This document shows positions 24,019 through 36,241 of a stretch of DNA of 64,000 nucleotides, in pieces; positions within the stretch are counted from its first letter, which is position 1, and the number at the start of each line of letters is the position of its first letter. The notes beneath the pieces were generated by a model that was given only the letters and a program-made list of their open reading frames with translations, was not told the origin of the DNA and ran no database searches. Made by a program: the position numbers and the translations under genes. The stretch comes from Oenanthe sinensis (taxonomy: Eukaryota > Streptophyta > Magnoliopsida > Apiales > Apiaceae), in assembly GCA_028671895.1 (NCBI GenBank), contig CM053794.1, positions 18,648,501 to 18,712,500 of the forward strand. Direction: 5' to 3'.

Positions 24019-27000
24019 ATGGCATCTAAAGGTCTTACATTCCAAAACTATACCTTCGTTACTACTAACTTCATCTCTCTTTTGAATAAAACTGAAACAC
24101 CATAGGATTTTCATGTCATTCAAGATTTTCTACAGCATAGCCAGATATGGTATGCTCTCCAGGAACCAGTTAATTTCTCTACTCAATCTTTGATAAAAGT
24201 ATGGTGAACTGTGAAGTTTAATAATGCTGGTGATGATGAAGAACCAGTTATTACATTTCAATGCAATGGAAAACACTCCATTACTCCTGCTGTGGTGAGA
24301 CAAACCCTTCAACTCCCAGAAGTGGCTGTGTATGATGACCTTGTTGGAGAAGAACAGGTCAAAGAGTTTTTCAGATCAATAGGCTATGGAGGAAGCCTAT
24401 CAAAGATGGGGAGTTTGACAAGGCCTCATCTAAGAAGAGAGTGTAGCTTCTTCTTTGATTGCATTACAAGGGCCTTCATAGCAAAATGCACCAACTTTGA
24501 TGCAATTCCTCAGCTGTCATAATAAATTAGGTATTCTCTGATCCATAATCTAAATTTTAATTTTCCCTATTTAATTATTAGGCTATTAGCTAGAAAAATT
24601 AATGATGATGTCCATACAGTATATTTTGCTAGTTTTTTACAGTTGATATTTAGCTTTTTATTACCTAATGTTAATTTTGAAGAAGATCAGAGTTTAGTTA
24701 GTTTTTGTATGAATACGAGGATCGTTGCTGACCTGACAAGGAAGGATGTCAAGAAAGAAAAAGAAGGTAAATTGGCTAACCTGTTTTATCCCACATGGGT
24801 CAGGCTTCTCTTAAATCAGAGAATGCCTACCATGTATGGGAGGGAATTTCTGTTTGTGACTGAGAATCATAGTTTAGCACCCTCTGATTCTAACCCTAGT
24901 CAACCACCAAACATTGTTTCCCAAATACAATTACCAACCTCCACAGTCTCCCAAAAGACTGTAGTTGAAATAAACACCTCTCAACAAGGCACAAGCAATA
25001 GAAAGGGAAAATCAGTGAAGAAATCTTCTCCTAAGAAAAGGAAATTAATTGATGAAGATACATATTCTAATGAAGGGTTGGTTTTTCCTGTAAAGAAGAT
25101 TGTTAAGAAGGCTTCTGAGATTCCTCCTGCACCATTCATGAAGCCTTTTACAGTTAATCCAATGCCTGAAATGAAAAAGAAGAGAAGAAGATTGATCAAG
25201 ACTGTAATCTCAGATGCTGCAAACACTGAAGAGTTAAACTCTAATGCAGCAATAAACTCTGACAAATTGCTAAACTCTGATGTCCTAATCTCTGATCAGT
25301 CAAAACCTCAAGATCTAATCTTCGATGCAATGTTAATCTCTGATGCAGTTATGAAGTCTAGAGAATCTGCATTGTTTGACCAAATAAACAGTAACATCGG
25401 TGGAATTGAGGTTGATGGTGATGATGAAAATGCCAATAGAGAAGAAAATGATGAATTGACTGAAATGGATGGTAAATCTCTTCATGTTAATCCTTTTACC
25501 AGTCCTGTAATCACCTTGGAGGCTTTTGATACTACAATTATTGATGAGAAATGCTGGGATAAAAATGATGATGACAATCCTAGTACTGCGACTGCTCCAG
25601 TCATTATATCTGATTCTCCTATGAAGTCTCCAAAACAGAAAATTAAAGTATTGTCTTATGAAAGAGTGAAGGAGCTCAATGAAGAAGTGAAGGGGGAAAT
25701 GGCTAAAAAGAAATCTAAATCAACTCCAGCCTCTCCCAGTTCAAAGCAATTTATAAGAAAGAAGAAAAAGACAGTCTCTTTTGGCCAAGACCGACAAGAA
25801 CCTGCCTCTCAAAGTGAGGTAGCAGTCATTTCAAGGTCAGGCACACAAGAACCTGTTGATCAAAGTTCAACAGCAGCCATTGAAGATAAAGCAAGTGAAG
25901 CCAACAGGAATCAGGGGTACAACCCACAAGAACCTTCAACTCAAAGGGTTGAAGAAGTTGTTAATGCCCATGCCCCACAAGAACCATCCATTCAAAGTTT
26001 GGATGCAGGCACTACAACTATTAATGAAGATTCTACTGTTACTGATGCTGAGAAGATAGACTCTGGTGAAGCTCCAATGGCAATCTCTGATGTAATCATA
26101 GTGCAACCACTTTCTGCATAGCCAATGAAGACTCATTCCACATCAACAAACACTCAAGGTATAAACTCTGAATTTTCTTCATAATTTATATTCTCTGATT
26201 TGATAAGTTCAGAATTTATATTTCCTACCTTTACTGCTGGGATGACCATGGATAGCCCTAGAAAGGGTACCCCTATTCATGTGACTATAGAACTCCTTTA
26301 TCAGCCACCTCTTATTTCTGTAGGACACTGTGATTTGAGCTTTTCATGTGAGAATGAAGTCAAATGTGTGAAAAACAGAATTAATAATGAGAGGCAGATA
26401 CTGAATCTGACAAAAGGAGAAGTAGAATTGAGAAAGAAGTTAGTTCCTTCTAGTGAGCAAAATCTAAATATTGAAAGTTATGATATGTGTGATGTGAGAA
26501 GTAATGAGATTACTTTAAAAGAAAAGAGTGATTTAGGATGTTATGTTACTCTTGCAGGTACTCAAAGTTTATCTATCACTATAAACTCTAATGCTATGCC
26601 AAACTCTAAAATTGTTACAAACTCTGATGATCAAGATGCATTCTCTGACGAGCCTATCTTTGAAGATGAAGAAGTTACAGATCTTTCAATTCCATATTCA
26701 TAAAGATATAGAACAAAGAAGTGTCATGTTGATTCTTTTGATGCTCATGAGAAGTTGATGATGGCATATCCTGACTACATGGTGGTGGAAAAGCTAAAAA
26801 GAGAAATTGAAGCTTCCTTAGATGCAGAAGGTGTCGAGAGGGATTTGAGTTCAAAAGTAGAGCCATCAAATGAAGATCTTCTCAATTCACATAGACAATC
26901 CATCTAGGATATGTCCCGGAAATACACAAATAAAGAAATCTCCTGGCCACATGTTCATGAGTTGATCAATAAAGCTGATAAGGAAATAAACTCTGAGGAG

Positions 27001-28801
27001 ATGAAAACAATTTTGAAGGCTACTACTGTATTGTCCAAGGGACTTCAAAATGAAGTTTGTGATTTGAAGGAATCTGTTAGCAAAACGACTGCCTCTATAC
27101 AGACTTATGTCACTACTTCTCAACATGCATTGGAACTGAAGTTGAAAAATATTTCTGTAAAACAAGATGCATTAGAAGCCAAAGTTGATAATCTCTCTAC
27201 TACTGTCAATTATATGCAGAGCATGCTACATACAATTGTTGAGATTCTTACAGTAAAAAAGGGCAATGATGTTAGAAAGGGGAAGAAGGTGTCTACAGAC
27301 AAATGCATGGAGGATACTATACAAAAATCTGACAAACCTGATAATGAAGATCAAGGGAGTCATAAGGATGAGAAGCAAACTCTGATGCAACAAACTCTGA
27401 TTGTACAAACTCTGACAACCTCTCAAACTCTGATGACATCAAAATCTAAGCTAAACTCTGACAAGCAAACTCTGATAGATGCAGACTTGGAATTGGCAAA
27501 AAAGGCTTGAAGAACAAGAAAAGCCTGAGAAGATTGAAGAACAAAATTTGAAAGAAGCAGAACTGGCAAGAAAACTTTTTGAAGAAGAAAATCTTGGAAT
27601 GGATCTAGTTGTTGTAGAAGAGGAATTAAAGAAGTCTAGTACTAACAATGCTCAAGTCCAGAAGAAAAGAAAATATGTAAAGAGAGCTCCAATTCAAAGG
27701 AAGGCACCTACTCAATAAAAGAAGATTGCATCTATGCCTGTCCAAGCCAAACCTCTTGATACTCCTAATCAAATTGCTCAAGAAATTCAGGCAAAACCAC
27801 CTCCTACAATCCAAACAAGGTCAACTTCAAGAATTCAGCAAAAAGCTCCAGCAAAACCAAAATCTCCTCTCACTATGTCAGGAACTACATTTCTCCCAGG
27901 TGGGTCTAGCTTTGATGATGAGGAAGAAGAGAAACAACAATCTCTGATCATAAAGAAAAAGTCTGATCTTCTATGAACCAAAACTCAAACTCCGACTCTC
28001 AATGCCAGACTTGGTAATAACAAGGATGGTATTGGAGATTCACATGCCAAAGTCTACAGAGGTGAAACCAATATTTTCAGAGATCCCTTCTCATTGAAAG
28101 ATAAACCTGAGGAAGAATTATCTCAAGAACATTTGGACAAACTAATCTCTGTAAACACAGTGAATGACACTTTTGATGGTGCTCAAGCCAAAGAGAAGCT
28201 GCTTTATTTCATAGAAGATGGGAGAGTTTTGAAAATTGCTGAAGAGGACTTAATTCACAAATCATCTAGGGTCTGCTGGGCTTGCTTCTCATGAGATTGG
28301 GTGAAGGAAAGGACTCCTCGCCCACCCAGTGTGCTTCTTTCACGACATGCTCTGGTCCCAAGTCGACCCCATGGAAGCAAGAAAAAGCGATCTTGTGCTA
28401 TATTCTTTCAGATGGGTAAAGACTCTTGAAGGAGTAATAAATGAGCAGAAGAAGGAGAGTGAGAGGTTACTCATGCTAAACTTTGAGGAGTTCAAACTTG
28501 GTTATTTGCTTGAAGATGGATCAGAAAAGGAAATGGCCAAAGGGGATGCAAAGGTAAAAATGGTGTTAGGTATTCCTATACTTATTCTAAATCCTGATGG
28601 ACAAAAAGCTTGTTGCATTCCCTTAGATGATAGAATGGAAAGATCTTCAATATACAATCTGAGAGCTGCTATACAACAAATTGATGATTCTTCTGAGCAG
28701 ATGAAAGAATTGAAAGAGAAGCTTAGTGAATTACTGAAGAATGCTGAGGAAAAGCTACTTAATCAATTTCTGAAAGAAGACTTCTCATACAGAAGAATCT
28801 A
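24019..28801 (+). pseudogene. Element A third ORF (3' ORF, env position), broken
   Basis: It opens MASKGLTFQNYTFVTTNFIS at 24019. With stops at about 24103, 24205 and 24520 it reads through an N-terminal domain of some 270 residues containing FHVIQDFL, CNGKHSITPAVVRQTL, SIGYGG, RREC and RMPTMYGREF. A long Ser/Asp/Asn-rich region has basic clusters (KKSSPKKRKLIDE; KKKRRRLIK) that look like nuclear-localisation signals. A coiled coil (ELKLKNISVKQDALEAKVDN, about 27130-27190) follows, then a C-terminal part with LLYFIEDGRVLKI (near 28200) and a final helix-rich segment ending at 28801. Frames are broken at several points. No transmembrane segment was seen, so a true envelope role is not supported. 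Similar ORFs sit downstream of pol in Copia elements of several eudicots, as I recall. Confidence 0.75.
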
Positions 28802-28890
28802 AGTCAAAAAGGAAAAATCAAACTCTGATGCATTTGTCCTCATATTTCTGACATCATACGTAAAATTTATGTTTTATTTTATAAAGCATA

Positions 28891-28903
28891 AATTGGGGGA
28901 GAT
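28891..28903 (+). other. Polypurine tract of element A
   Basis: AATTGGGGGAGAT sits directly before the TG of the 3' LTR, the usual Copia position for plus-strand priming. Confidence 0.8.
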
Positions 28904-29438
28904 TGTTAGAAAACAAACACTGATGCTGTCAGAGAATAAAGATCAGAGTTTACATTGTTGACGTTATCAGATAATAAGAAAGTTGTCGGTCAGAGTTTAG
29001 TCTATCAGAGAATACTCAATCAGAGTTTACTCTAACATAGAATGTTCAAATCAGAGAATAAACAACCGACAGAGTTTATTATCAGAGTTTGTGAAGAAAC
29101 AAGACAAATCAGAGTATGATTAGGATAATGAAGAAGGAATTCAAATACAAGTATAATTGCCTTAATGAAGCTATTCTTTTTATAATCTGTTTTGTAATTG
29201 AATTGTAATTGTGTCTATATAAACACAGACATATGTTAACATTAGAGCAACTTTCAAATCTTATTTTCCATAACCTAGCAGTTCTTGAGAACAAAGATTT
29301 TATTGAGAGAGTTTTGTATTCAAGTTCATTATTAATACAAAACAGTATTTCATTCTACATACTTGTATTCATAATCGATTATTTGGTACTATTACATTGA
29401 ACCCCCCTTCTATAATAGTTATTTATCTGGGCAAAACA
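28904..29438 (+). repeat. 3' LTR of element A
   Basis: It is 535 bp, the same length as the 5' LTR, with identical termini, TATA box at 29216-29223 and the same CAGAGTTT cluster. It is followed by the CTTCT duplication at 29439-29443. Confidence 0.95.
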
Positions 29439-29443
29439 CTTCT

Positions 29444-30660
29444 CACAAAATTCTCACAGCTACTCTCCCCTCCTTTCAATCTCATAGAATATTCATGGAT
29501 ACCCCCAGAAGTAGATTTTATCAAGATAAATGCTCATTATGTCTCCATGAAAACTCCGCTACAAAATGGTAATTCGAATAAGGTAGGGGTTATAATAAGA
29601 GATCAGGCGGCATAATACTATGGGGAGCTTTGGGTCCAATGGAAGGCATGTCAGAGGTCCAAGCTCTACTGTTAGGGGGGGGGGGGTACAAGCAACACCG
29701 GTACAGGCTCACCGAATGAAGAAGGACAAGACACATGTTGAAACTAATAATATGGATGTATTTGATATAATTATGTTTCAAGATGAAGTCTTTGTGCAAG
29801 AGGAACGAGAGGAGGTTCTGAGGCAGTTTAACACTCTTCATGCAAATCATTTCAAAGAAGGGCTTTACGTAGAATCACATGCATCCTGGAGGAAATGAAC
29901 AAGACTGCAGAATGCATGGTTACCTTTGGTATGGAGAACATGTCGTCTTTTGTTGAAGTCACTAAAGTATTTTTCTGTGAACGAACTTCTATTGAAATAC
30001 TCATCAACATGCATCATTATTTGGATAGGGACATGGGTTTACCACCACTATTTTCATCTTTTGATATGGGCTTGAACTTTGGGACTGGGGAGATGATAGA
30101 TGCATTACCACCTCCCTTACCTCTCATCCCATGCATTGCAATATTGCCTAAGGAAATGCTATTTGAAGAGGAGAATAACAACAAATACAAAGTCCATGTT
30201 AAAGTGAGATTGAACATTAAAGGGGCAAATAGACCGACTAATGAGAAAAACCAGCAATTAAGGGAAAGGAAAATGTTTTGGAAAGTTATACTTTCAACTC
30301 AAATGGTTTGATGAGCAAGGAAGCAGAAGATTCCGAATGATGGCTCACTTCTGTCTCTATCTCCGATTCTTGGGAAAGAAGTCATTGATATGGATGAAGA
30401 GGTTTTTAAGGGGATCCCTATGAAAATTATCCTCGATCATACAGTGAAAGGGAATGTAAGCAAGTTTCCGTATGAGACACTAGCACTAAATATGCTCACT
30501 TTCCTCAAGGAGGTCTTCAACAATATACCAGGGAAAGCTCTGAATCTTTTTAATGACGTCATGAAACTCTTGGAGATAGATGAAATGTTGCTGAAAATGA
30601 CAAAGTTTGAGGAAAAGTTAATGACGTCCTCAAAACTCAAATTCAATAACCAAAAAATTG
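29444..30660 (+). pseudogene. RNase H-like (LINE-type) remnant
   Basis: Right of element A the frame reads SWIPPEVDFIKINAHYVSMK and GNSNKVGVIIRDQAA, the beginning of the plant-type RNase H fold (W.PP....K.N.D..........G.G.V.RD). A shifted frame gives LWGALGPMEGMSEVQALL. It then continues into DVFDIIMFQDEVFVQEEREE, an ASWRKMNKTAECMVTFGMEN stretch (29880-29945) and a Pro-rich end, the usual tail of LINE RNase H proteins. A further open frame (30390-30707) follows. The catalytic Asp after KIN is not conserved and frames change, so this is a remnant. Element A's left flank is not obviously its other half. Confidence 0.55.
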
Positions 30661-30693
30661 ATAGTAAGGCAGTAGGCGCTGTTTGGCAACCCA

Positions 30694-30725
30694 TTTTCCG
30701 GAAATAAGCCCTTATTTCCGGAAAA
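30694..30725. repeat. Perfect inverted repeat, 15-bp arms
   Basis: Arms TTTTCCGGAAATAAG (30694-30708) and its exact reverse complement (30711-30725) are separated by CC. It lies about 380 bp upstream of the bL27 start codon, next to a GTTTGGCAACCC string reminiscent of MITE ends. No matching opposite end was found. Confidence 0.8.
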
Positions 30726-31101
30726 AAATAGATATGTATGTACTTTTTTTGAAAATAAATAACTTATTTTTATTTTAAAGATAATATTTGATTTTAAAAT
30801 TCTAAAATAAATATTTATCTTTAAAAAAAATATAAAAATATGTAAAAAATAAAAATAAAATAAATTACTTATTTTAAATTTAAAGATGGGTCACAGAGCG
30901 ACTAGGTTCGGGTCGGGTCCAATAAAAATTGCAGGGAACAATAGGATAAGGTTTTAGTATCCATTTTATCTCCCTCCTCCAAATCACTCAAAAAAACACA
31001 ATCAATCTTCCATCAGTAAGCTCACCAAAATTACACCAAAACTATATATACATACACATATACATACATTACTAATTGCACGTCTTTTGTTTTGCAGAAC
31101 A

Positions 31102-34100
31102 ATGGCAGTAAGTTTAAGCCTACTAGGAGCATTCAAAGGCTTATCATTATCTTCAAGCTCTTCATCAACATGTTTCAAAGGTGATTTTGGGTCAATTAAA
31201 GTGGGTCATAAGCTCACTATATCGTTTCCGATGAATCCTCCGATGACGATTGAGTCTGCGCATAAGAAAGGAGCTGGGAGTACCAAGAATGGCCGTGATT
31301 CTGCTGGAAGAAGGCTTGGTGTTAAGATTTATGGTGATCAGGTTGCTAAGCCTGGTGCTATTATTGTTCGTCAGCGCGGAACTAAGGTAGTGTTTAATTG
31401 TTTATGTCGTGTTTCGATATTAGTTGGAATCTTTTAGGGAGCTAGTTTTGGTTTTGGTTAGGTTAAATTGTGTTAATATATTGTTTAATGGGAATGTTGA
31501 TGGTTTCGGGAATTAAATTGTACAATGTGTGAAAGAAGATGTTGTTGTATTAGTGGAATAGTACTACTGATGTTGATGTAGGAAAAGATGGATGGAAGTT
31601 TGTTTCTTGAGGAAGATAAACTGAATTGTGCGGGTAAAAAGTCGGATAGTTGATGATTTTGTTTCGGTTATTTGTGTTTCTGAGCTATAATTTAAGTGTA
31701 GGTATGTTACCTACTTTCGATGTTTTGCAAAAGTGATTTTGGTGGGAATTTTGGTTAGGGGATGTGGATGCAGATTGTTCTTTGTTTCTATCGTGTACAT
31801 AGAAGCCATTAAGTCTATTTTCTTGTCAATGAGGCCAGTGGTGGAAGATATTTGGGATCATGTTTTAATAATATGGCAATTGTAGTAAAACACCCGTTGT
31901 TATGGTCTTGTCTATTGAAGTTGGGAAATTAGAAGTAGAAGTTCTGTTCTAGATAAGCTTTAACAGCACGTATTAAGGCGACAGAGTACATTACTACATT
32001 ATTTTATTATGCTGACTATTGAGGACTAATAATTAAGTTATGATTTACTTGTGAGGGTATAGTTAGAAACAGGGAGTGAGCCAAGAATTTAGAGCAGGAA
32101 AATGGTAGAGTTATGCAATTGTTTCTAAGCAAAAAACATATTTTATTATCATAGTACATTTGGATTGGCAGGGGATTTTTTTCAGACTTCAATTTTTAAC
32201 TTGTTGCTTTTGGTTATTATTGGATTTTCTCTCTTCTCTAGGAAGCCAAATTTTAGGTATATATGCTATTGTACTAGAGGCAGCCAATGGGCTGTCTTTT
32301 TGTGCATTGCTCCTAGAAAAGTAATCTTTTGGGATCGTGGTTGCACTCTGTATGCAGGTCTAAACTAAAAGGTCATCTGTTGATCTTACCTGATGCTGAA
32401 AGAGTAACCATGGAAGTTGTAGCCCATAGCAATATGAACATTTTTTATACTATTAAATTAATAATTGTGAATGCTTGACTGCATGATGCATATCTATCTC
32501 TGTGGTTTTTCATTATGAAGTCATCTACATGTATTGACTTTACGAAGCAAAGATTCTTTAACTCCTACAAGGGCAGTGGTATAAAAAATGTGGCTAGGCA
32601 TTGAATTTAATATTTGATTGCTGATGCCATTTTAAAGGCTAATTTTCTCCATCAGCTTTTGAAAGCAGTCATTATGTATCAGAACACTAATCTTACTGAA
32701 CTATTGAGTCTAATTTGACTTGCATCCCGAGAATACTTTCTGTGGCCGACGTTTTGAACCCTCATAAATGGAAGATTAATTTGACTAGTTTTACTTGTAA
32801 AATATGCCTTGAATGGATTTCCACTGGAAAGCACGGACACGGCAAAATCGGTGCCGTATGCGAGTCCGACTCGGCCGACTCGGCGACTCGGCACGGACTC
32901 GGCTGAGTACGTGTCCGACTCGCCAAGTGGCGAGTCAAGACGAATTCGGCAGCGGACTCGCTTCGGACTCGGGTTAAACGCGTGACGGATTCGGGTCGGA
33001 CGCGGCCCAATCTATTTTTTGACCCGAATAGTGATTTATACATGTTTTAGAATATATTTTTGAAAAGAGGAACACATACCTGTTTTAGACTTCGTGTTTG
33101 TACACACAAATCTTCGTCTCCTCTCAAGGAAAAGTCATGCTTATATGGAAGGAGAAAACAAAATGTGGGATGTTGGTGGAGATGAGTTCTCTCAAGTGGA
33201 AGGTACCGGTATTCTAGAGATTGCAAATCTCTCACTTGATGAACCGGAAATGGAATCAGTTCTTTTTTCACAAGATGGTCATCCGGTTATAAATGTCGAA
33301 TGAAACTTTTACTAGTTTACTACTTATTTTGTACTAAGTTTGCACGACTTATTATCAAATTTGAATGGAACTATTATTTATGAATTTGTTGAATGTTGAC
33401 ATATATATATATTGCAAAAAAATTAAAATTTGCCGAGTCCCGTATCCAGGACTCTTCGGAGTTTGGCGAATCCCCGTGTCCCCGTACCCGAGTCCCGTGT
33501 CCCCGTATCCGAGTCGGTGCTTCATAGGATTTCCAAGGTTAATGTTTAGTGAGATGGTGGTTCTATATATAAAAGAGTACCCTGTCTTGCATGAATGAGC
33601 GAGCAAATTTTTATACTAATTCGTAACTATAGTCAGCTTCAGTCGACCTTTTATGCAAGGTTCATGATCCTATCAGCAATTTGATTAAGATCATAGGAAC
33701 CTCATTTGTCAGTGTGAAGTGAACTCTTATGCCATAAAAGATGCATTTGTTGATTATAGCCTTCTAATGTTCTTTCTTCTCCATTGTGCATCCAGTTTCA
33801 TCCAGGGAAGAACGTTGGGCTTGGCAAAGATCACACTATCTTCTCTCTTATAGATGGATTGGTGAAATTTGAAAAGTTTGGCCCTGACAGGAAACAGGTG
33901 AACTTTCTAGAGAATTCAGTTACTGATCAAGCAACCAGTTCCCTTATATAAGAATGCTTGTTCCTTATAGTAATCGAGTTGACCATTTCCTTCATAACAA
34001 TGTCAATCCTTTTGTTATCAGATCAGTGTGTATCCTCGTGTTGTGGTACCAGAAAACCCCAATAGCTACAGAGCAAGGAAAAGAGAATCCTTCAGAGTAC

Positions 34101-34201
34101 AGCGTGAGCGCCGAAAAGCTAGAAAGGAGGCCAGGCTTGCTGCACCTCAGTTAATTTTGGCATCAGCAACTGATATTACAACCGATGAACCTAATTGCTG
34201 A
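31102..34201 (+). CDS. PRPL27: Plastid 50S ribosomal protein bL27 (nuclear gene)
   Basis: Three exons: 31102-31386, 33796-33897 and 34022-34201, giving 188 aa, all introns GT-AG and in phase 0. Residues 1-52 are Ser-rich and form a plausible chloroplast transit peptide. From residue 53 the family signature follows: AHKKGAGSTKNGRDS, RLGVK, PGAIIVRQRGTK, then in exon 2 FHPGKNVGLGKDHTIFSL and VKFEKFGPDRK, and in exon 3 ISVYPR. bL27 sits near the peptidyl-transferase centre of the 70S plastid ribosome. The C-terminal basic extension (RARKRESFRVQRERRK) is usual for the plant plastid form. The start at 31102 is chosen because it heads the transit peptide; an upstream in-frame ATG (31087) adds only five residues. 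Intron 1 is 2409 bp and carries a hAT-derived insertion at 32824-33527. Confidence 0.96.
32824..33527 (+). mobile_element. Non-autonomous hAT element in bL27 intron 1
   Basis: 704 bp flanked by the perfect 8-bp duplication GATTTCCA (32816-32823 and 33528-33535), the size typical of hAT. The ends CTGGAAAGCACGGACACGG and, reversed, CTATGAAGCACCGACTCGG form imperfect terminal inverted repeats. Subterminal regions are GC-rich and full of GACTCGG/CCGAGTC words, as in some plant hATs. Inside, an open stretch on the plus strand (about 33145-33303) encodes an acidic tail with ANLSLDEPEMESVLF ending in a stop, which looks like the C-terminus of a hAT transposase. It is therefore probably an internally deleted copy of an autonomous element. 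Confidence 0.85.
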
Positions 34202-35636
34202 TATATGATGCGAGTCTAAACAACCATATCTGTGAATGGTTTTAATGAGCTTTTTTATTTTTTGTGTTTCATAAAAATAGTTGTCTGTAAAGAATACTGA
34301 AGCTGTTACTTGATAATTTGATATGCATTCCTCCTATTCCATTATCCCAAGTACAAATGATTTGATAATTACTCGGGGCCCTTTCTCAAGTACATCGTAA
34401 TGGAAGGTAACTTGTTTGGTCATGTTTCTCTATTCCAAATACTTTAAGGCTGTTTAACACGCCTTCAATTCTTTAGATTTCAATATGTATATTTAAATGG
34501 CACAAATGAAATGTGTAAGATTTCTGGAAAATCACTGCCAACTACTGAGCCATCCCAGTGAATCATCAAAATGCAAATCATATTTGTTTGCAAAATTGGT
34601 AATATACTAAGTTGTGTTTCAAATGAATTCTATGATTGTTTCTTATGAACCCGTTGAGTATAATTCTTTCTAATTGATGACAACAAAAATGTATTTGAAG
34701 TAAGAGGTGATATGGTAAAATCTCGTGTGCATAAAAAGATTACTACTGAGCAACATTTTTTTTCCTGTTTTCAGTTTCAATTCAAAACAAGGAACCTGTA
34801 TTAGAAAAGGATTTATTCAAGGACATATAAATGGCTTTCTATTGTGGCATTCTTGGAGCTTCCATTTTCTGCGCAAAGCCAAATAATGGAGTCTCCGATG
34901 GTCGAGATTATCTCCTGGGTTCTTATGGAACGAACCTAGAAGTACCACAATAACAATATTTTCCAAAGAAAGAATAGTAACAAAAGGTGCAATATCACTC
35001 TTTGCGAACAAATAACTACAGTACGTTGGTCTTCTATTATCAGACATGACAGCATATCAGTTTTGAAGGTTGCAATTGTAACATGATAAATCCCGATTCC
35101 ACATTAATTTGACAACAAAACTTAATTATGTGCTAAATTTTTCAAAAGCAAGCTATATAGTATTATAACAAACGGTTGACCAGTTTTTTCAATATAATCT
35201 ATAGCATGTAGTGCAAGAAACCGTTTTGGATTGTAACACCAAAAAAAAGATCCAACTAGTTCACAAAATAAACATTACAAAACGAAAAGAACAATGGACT
35301 ACAAAGAGTTCTAAGCCACTACAATAGTATTTTGCTCTCTCTAAATAAGAAACCATGAGTCTTCATGAGTCTTCCCCAGTGTCCATCTTCAATAATGTTG
35401 CATCCACTACAAAAAGGTAACCAAGTCAGTAATTTTGGCTCTCACAGATAAAGCTCAAGTGTACATTGTTTTTAAGCAGCCAGTACATTTTTTTATAAGC
35501 AGTGTAAGATAAGGCAGTAGAATATTATATACAGATACAACATCAAACTTGGTTCAAGTTTAGCAACTACCAAAATGCAAATATCACAAAGTGAAACACA
35601 ACTATTCCACATTACCAAGAAAAATTCTTAAACTTA
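34202..35636. other. Intergenic region downstream of bL27
   Basis: The bL27 3' UTR and polyadenylation region should be at the left end. No ORF or recognisable repeat was found in the rest, only AT-rich sequence. Confidence 0.4.
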
Positions 35637-36241
35637 GGGTGTGTTCGGTTGGAGGATAGGAATGAATTTTCGTGGGAATGGAATGACCATTCCGTCGGGA
35701 ATGAAAAAAGAGTTGTTCGGTTGAGTATTTGGGAATGGAATCACTCATCCCCATATCATTCCTATCCTTCCTAATAAGTCAATTTTGTATCTCACCCTCT
35801 CACATGGGATAACCATTTTTATTCTTACTAATAATAATTTTTATCTTTATTTTTGCTCTTGAATATAATATGTTTGTAATTCAATATATTTAATGGAAAA
35901 AAAAACTTGTTTAGCTATTTAAAATTTTTAAATGTTAATTTTTTTAATTTAAATTATAAATATATCTTATTTCTCATGAAAATTAATTTTACCTTATATT
36001 TTCTATATTATTTAGTAAATTTATTATTGAATAAACCTTTTTTTAGAATTCATTTTATCTATATATTAAACAAATAAATTAATAAAAATGATCATTTCAT
36101 TCCCAATAAAATTAATATTACTAAACGAACAAAAGAATGGAATGAGCATTCTTATCCCACCTCATTCCCATCCCAACCCATTCCATTCCTTTCGCTCATT
36201 CCCATCCCAACCCATTCCTATCCTTCCAACCGAACACACCC
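35637..36241. mobile_element. Tourist-like (PIF/Harbinger) MITE
   Basis: 605 bp with terminal inverted repeats starting GGGTGTGTTCGGTTGGA. The right end is the reverse complement, extending to GGATAGGAATG with one indel. It is flanked by TTA on both sides (35634-35636 and 36242-36244), the Harbinger target duplication. Subterminal GGAATG/CATTCC words are repeated. No transposase is encoded. Confidence 0.9.

Larger units (their letters stand above)
17159..29438 (+). mobile_element. Element A: full-length Copia LTR retrotransposon with extra 3' ORF (inactivated)
   Basis: Two 535-bp LTRs (17159-17693, 28904-29438) bounded by TG...CA are flanked by the perfect duplication CTTCT (17154-17158 and 29439-29443). 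The domain order protease-integrase-RT-RNase H shows Ty1/Copia. The long gag with several zinc knuckles and a third ORF after RNase H recall Sireviruses. The LTRs differ at about 35 of 535 positions by eye (6-7 %), so the insertion is not recent. At a commonly used plant rate of 1.3e-8 per site per year this would be of the order of 2-3 million years (inference). Coding regions hold many stops and frameshifts. The whole body is crowded with the word AAACTCTGA. Confidence 0.95.

Noticed and set aside
24019..28801. True envelope gene in element A
   Set aside because: No signal peptide, membrane span or Cys-rich ectodomain seen; only the position recalls env.
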